Part shown: piece by piece, positions 59,311 through 64,000 of the stretch
Layout: each line of letters starts with the position of its first letter
Position numbering within the stretch: the first letter of the stretch is position 1
Assembly (NCBI RefSeq): GCF_963576675.1
Contig: NC_088914.1
Coordinates: 16,533,001 to 16,597,000 of the forward strand
DNA: 64,000 bases
Reading direction: 5' to 3'
Origin: Euphorbia lathyris
Lineage: Eukaryota > Streptophyta > Magnoliopsida > Malpighiales > Euphorbiaceae
Translations under genes and position numbers: made by a program
Notes under the pieces: model-generated
Told to the model about the DNA's origin: nothing
The model's input: only the letters and a program-made list of their open reading frames with translations
The model's database searches: none

Positions 59311-61492
59311 ATGACGAGGACAGCATACGAAGATGCAAGGGATGCTACGATACCGATATATTTTGGTGGTTTCAATCGAGATCGACATTTCACAATAAGT
59401 GCAACCGGATTGTGGGTCCATTGGTACACCGTCTTTAGATGCTACGACGATGGCTATGTTCAGTTTATTCATAGCGACGAACATAATATCGACTGCAAAT
59501 GTTGTGCTTACGTTCAAACCGCGTCATTCTATGATGATCAATATGGTTGCTACGTGGAGCAAGTCTAGGAATCCCATGAAAATCCACATGGTCCTGATTA
59601 TATCGAGGTATGGGAGTACCTTCGAATGAGTAATCCTCATTGCCGAGGTAGTTATATTTGCAATTATAGTGATGAAAACCTCCATTTCCATCGTCCTTGT
59701 CGGCAATCTTGCTTCGAAAGAAGCACGATCATTGCACCCGTCGAGCATACAACCTATGACAAGTTTGAGTGCCCCGCTATGAGCTACGACCAAAATTCTT
59801 TCGAGGATTCTAGTCTTGTTGTAAATATGGAGGCGGTCCCAGTTGTTGAGGATGATGGAGAAATCAAATCATTACTTATGAATGAGGAGCGATCAATAGA
59901 TGATGCATATCAACAACTTGCGGATCAACTCGAGAAACAGACGGCTAATATCGCAGCTTTTTTCAGAACCTGCATTGAAGGCTGTATCGAGGCCATCCAA
60001 GATGCAGTACTTCATCATAATGCAAAGTTAGAAGCATACACCACACGCCCAACTCTTCCAAAAACAAAGATTCCTAATAGTGAACCGGCAATAGGAAGTC
60101 AATAGGATGGAGACGATCCCTATGACTATGATTCTAGGTCCAGAGGATGACGCCGCTTCCAATGATCTTGATTCGGGGGGCATCCACGAAACTCCTATAG
60201 AAATCCAAGAAGAAGAAGGAGATGTTCTTAGGAGCTATGACTCAGAATCCAACGAAGAGGACGATGTTGTGTCTAGTGATCTTGGTTTGGGGGGCATCGA
60301 AGAGGAAGCAACTCAACAAGAACCCACTCTAGAAGTACTGCCCATATATGCAAATCCCCAAAGGTCAATGGGATTTTTATGGAGCCTCGACATGAACGAG
60401 AAGGAAGTTGTGCAAACCCAAGACAAGGATGGAGATGTATCTTATGACCTCAATTCAGGTTTCAGCCAGGACGATGATGGCCTATCAGATACTCCGAACT
60501 CGGGGGGCATCCACGAAACTCTTATAGCAATTCAAGAAGAAGAAGGATATGTTTCTAGGAACTATGAATCAGAATCCAACGAAGAGGACAATGTTGTGTC
60601 TAGTGATCTTGGTTTGGGGGGCATCGAAGAGGAAGCGATTCAGCAAGAACCCACTCTAGAAGTGTTGCCCAGAGATGCAAATACCCCAAAGACAATGGAA
60701 GTTCTATGGAGTCCTGAAATGAACAAGAAGGCAGTTATACTAGCCCAGGAAGAGAATGAAGATATATCTCATGATCTCAATTCAGATTTCAGTCGGGAGG
60801 GTGACGACCCATCAAGCACTTCGAACTCGGGGGGCATCCATGAAGCACCTGTAGAAATTCAAGAAGATGAGGAAGATGTTTCTTGGAGCTATGATTCAGA
60901 ATCCAATCAAGACGATGAGGTATCCAACCCGAGGGGCATCCAACCGGAAGAGGTTCAACAAGAATTTACTCTAGAAGAATCTCTCATTCTTGTGAATTCT
61001 TTAAAATCAGAAGATTTTATGAAAACTTGTGATATCGAAGAAGAAGTGGCTTCAGAAACACATGAAGAAGTTTTCTATGATTGTAATTCGCAACTCGGTC
61101 ATGATGAAGAAAACTTCTATGATCATGGTTTGGGGGGCAGTCAAGATCGAGAAGTTAATCGAGAATCCACCCCAGAAATACTTCTAATGATTCTTCCAAC
61201 AACTCATGTTTTTCCAGAGCCTATGGTCACCATGAAGTTTGTTAACTCAAATTGGGGACCAAGTTTGCAGACCATGATTCTCCTTTTCGCCAGTCTACTT
61301 CAACTTTCCTACCATCCGAACAAGTCACGAGGTTTCTGCTTCTTAACCTTGTTTATTTATGTAGACTCTAGTTTACCAATACTTTTTATTATGTGGAAAG
61401 AGAGTCATGAAAATAAGAATCTAGACATGGAAACTCATATCCCTCTTGTAGAGATGTTACTGAGCGTTTTATTGTATGAGGCGATAACATAA
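59311..61492 (+). pseudogene. long unknown ORF of the retroelement, copy 2 (two stops, one 5-bp deletion)
   Basis: Same frame as copy 1 and nearly identical, but with TAG at 59566-59568 and TAG at 60103-60105, and a 5-bp deletion near 60143 that shifts frame (copy 1 has TGCAA extra). After the deletion the acidic tandem repeats and hydrophobic end are open to 61492. At the place where copy 1 is broken (codon 301) this copy is intact. Domain picture as for copy 1. Confidence 0.75.
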
Positions 61493-62534
61493 TGTTGTAC
61501 TTACAACATAGCCCATAAGACCATTTATGGTCAAAATAAGTTGGTGCTTTTGCCAGCACAAAAAAAAAAAGGAATGAAAAAATATTTCATTTTTCAAAAT
61601 AAATTATTTATTTTCATTTGGTTCATATTTTCTACTTTTGTTTTCGCATCTTCTTCATTTGCTTCAAACTCTAACCCACAAACCAGAACACTCAATCATT
61701 ACCATTTCTAAATCGTACTTGTTATCTATTAGTTTATTCCGGTTAATTAAAATATCCAGAACCAAGCTTTTGGAAATTATTGATCTCAAAATCATAATTT
61801 CCATCAAACAACTGTTCTGGTTAGCTTTTTTCCCAAAATTGATTTCATCCGTCTTAAACCACCTTTTCCTTCAAAACCAATCTCAATTTCTTCGTTGATA
61901 TCCAAATCATAACTATCAACTTTCATTTGGTTCAAAACGATTTCCTATAACCTCAATTTCCTCACTCGAAATCACCCCATTGCCATTTGATTTTTCTTAC
62001 ATCGGATATTGTAAAATGATTCCGACACGTCCAATTTCTCCAATTCGACAAATTCCAATCTGATTATTCTAGAAGTCCATTTAGCTTAGATAAACATTAT
62101 CCACTCCTCAATTCGAGCCAGTTGTGTCCAAATTTATCATTATTATAGCTTCAAGTTATTTTTCATTATTACGAGCCATTCTCTTGTTGCAAACCATTTC
62201 CATACCTTTTTCAAAAGCAATCCGTGATTCTAAAGTACCAATTATCTCAGAACCAAGCTTTTGGTATTTATTTGATCTGAATCAAATTTAATCCCATCAA
62301 ACAACGTTCTGAACAACTGTTTTGATCTCAAACCATTCATCGGTCACGAGGTCAAGTTTGTTATTATCTATTTATTTTTGTACACTTATCTCCAATAATT
62401 TCGGCGTACATATTGCTTTGTAATTTTCCTGCTTTATTTCTCACATCTTCACAAAAAAAGGGGTTCAAAAAATACATTCTTTTGTGTACAAATTTTCAAT
62501 TCTAGTCAATTTATACACAAAAGAGGGGGGCAAT
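61493..62534. other. non-coding 3' internal region of unit 2 with polypurine tract
   Basis: Near-identical to 55776-56816. Polypurine tract at 62519-62534. Confidence 0.75.
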
Positions 62535-64000
62535 TGTTGGCCCAAAATAAAATAAATTTTATTTTCATGTATATAGAAAGCTTGGGTTTAATTTTAGGAT
62601 ATAGTTTACATTTTATCTGGAAAATAATAAAAATAAAAAGTATACATTAATAAATTCACTCCAAATACGCGAGGCGTATATTTTTATACGCGGGGCGTAT
62701 ACCACTTCCGAAGACGTTCAGCTTTAGAGACTCAACTATGCGGGGCGTAGTTGCCGATACGCAGGGCGTCCTTCATTTTACGCCGGGCGTATTTGCTTAC
62801 GCGGGACGTACTCGCCAATACGCCACGCGTAAGACGCATCCGCAGAGTGTTCCAAGATCAGAAGCTCCAATACGCAGGGCGTATCCACCAACACGCAGGG
62901 CGTACTCCTTCACGCGGGACGTGACACAAGAGACGCCACGCGTATGCACCATCAACAAAACGCGCCAACTCTAGAAGCTGCACTACGCGGGGCGTAGTCG
63001 GACATACGCAGGGCGTCAACTCTCTCTCGGCAGCAGTTGGAATTGGTCAATGGAAGTTAATGGAAGTTGAGGTAGTGGGATGATGTGGCATTGGTAGTTG
63101 GAGGAAGTTAAGGAATTAGTTAAGTTAGTTAGTGACTATTTACCAAAATACCACTGACTATTTACCAAAATGCCACTCTAAAAAACTATAAATAGACCCC
63201 CTCCCCTTCATTAAAAATCACACTCAACACAAACACAAACCCCTCTCCAAAGGTCCCTTTCAATGCTCTCTCTTTTCTAGTTCTTAGTTTCAAGTTCTTA
63301 GCTCCTAAGTTCTTTAAGTTCTTCCTTTTGTTCTTCATTTTTTCTTAGCTTCAATCCTCCTTTTAAGCTTCCTTTAGTCTTAATTCAAGTTTCTTTTCAA
63401 GATTCCCAATTCAAGTTAGCATTCCAAGCCTTTAATTTGCTCAATTCCTAGCCAAAGCTCTGTTTTTTCAAATTAATTTTCCAGATTCATCCAACCTTTT
63501 TCAAAGCCAAATTCCGTCCATTTAACGTTATTTTTTGCCTTCGATCCCTTCGACAAAGTTGTTCCTAACGTCCTGAATTTCAATCTAGTGTGTTTAATTT
63601 CCCAATTCCGTACCCAGAAACTATAGTTACAAGCTGATCTTTCCAGCCCAAATTCTTTTAGCTATTCTGCCCAGATTTTTTCAGATTCGTCCAGTCATTT
63701 TCAATCCTCAATTACGTCTATTTTAAGTTCGTTTTAGCCTTCGATCCCTTATACAAAGTTGTTCCTAACATTCTGAAGTTCAATTTATACTATTTACTCG
63801 TCCAATTTCGCGTACTTAAGCACTCTAACCAAGCTCCCGAAGTTAAGGTCTAAATCTGCCCTATTTGCCTACCAACGTTTTGCCATTGCACCAAGCGCAT
63901 ACTGTACGGGCCCGACCGATTGCAGCTCTCCAAGGACCTCACGCCGACGCCAAAATTCAACATCAATCCGAGATAGCTATTGTGGCTCCGAGTTTGTTGT
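62535..64000 (+). repeat. LTR 3 of the tandem array, runs off the window
   Basis: Starts TGTTGG. By comparison it would end near 64466. Palindrome array at about 62665-63017, TATA box 63187-63194. Confidence 0.9.

Larger units (their letters stand above)
51388..64000 (+). mobile_element. tandem array of a young non-autonomous LTR retrotransposon (three LTRs, two internal regions)
   Basis: Order: LTR 51388-53319, internal 53320-56816, LTR 56817-58748, internal 58749-62534, LTR 62535-beyond 64000. Each LTR begins TGTTGG (TATTGG in the first); the first two end CGCTAACA, and the third continues past the window end. A polypurine tract AAAAGAGGGGGGCAAT precedes the second and third LTRs. The primer site region is TTTTTGGCACGCCCAGTGGG. 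That resembles, with differences, the Lys-type site TGGCGCCCACCGTGGGGC of Tat-lineage gypsy elements (from memory). No protease, RT, RNase H or integrase was found in either unit. Confidence 0.9.

Overview
This is nuclear DNA of a flowering plant, most likely a eudicot. It is AT-rich, has GT-AG introns, and is dominated by plant LTR retrotransposons, MULE/hAT/PIF/Emigrant-type DNA elements, LINE tails and a tRNA-derived SINE. I recognise two host protein-coding genes. One is a four-exon NPH3/BTB-POZ gene on the minus strand (26156-28527, 616 aa), which I judge from memory to be the orthologue of Arabidopsis AT1G67900. The other is a small intronless serine-rich-related gene on the plus strand (12051-12281, 76 aa). 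No rRNA, tRNA or CRISPR feature was seen.

Layout. 1-6.8 kb: a decayed Ty1/copia element (minus) whose integrase is split by a solo LTR, which itself holds a Mutator-like element with a 9-bp target duplication. 6.8-12 kb: a LINE 3' end, a copia RT/RNase H fragment split by a solo LTR and by an RTE-type LINE tail, and a Ty3/gypsy solo LTR. 12-17.8 kb: the serine-rich-related gene, then a MITE-like direct repeat and a probable chromovirus LTR. 17.8-25 kb: a hAT element, a gypsy LTR with PBS and gag fragment, a copia integrase fragment, a LINE with a 12-bp TSD, MITEs and another LINE fragment. 25-29.2 kb: the gene island with the NPH3 gene. 29.2-38.5 kb: a MULE; a hAT>PIF/Harbinger>SINE nest; a copia remnant with LTRs, PBS and a gag split by a solo LTR; a LINE tail. 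38.5-51.4 kb: MITEs, an inverted LTR-like pair, a gypsy solo LTR, two hAT MITEs and an Emigrant-like MITE, otherwise AT-rich sequence.

51.4-64 kb is the most unusual part: LTR-internal-LTR-internal-LTR of one young non-autonomous family. The first two LTRs are both 1932 bp. The internal regions carry no recognisable gag or pol, only one long reading frame (about 728 codons) with a Cys-rich N-terminus, about 109-residue acidic tandem repeats and a hydrophobic C-terminus. The U3 carries 13 copies of an imperfect palindrome, ACGCGGGGCGT. The second unit has three primer-binding-site-like copies in tandem. A gypsy solo LTR at 45 kb carries a related palindrome array in its U3.

Apart from the two host genes, almost all coding signal is dead transposon protein. 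Element boundaries are supported mainly by target-site duplications read directly from the sequence. Family names are inferred from remembered protein and terminal motifs.
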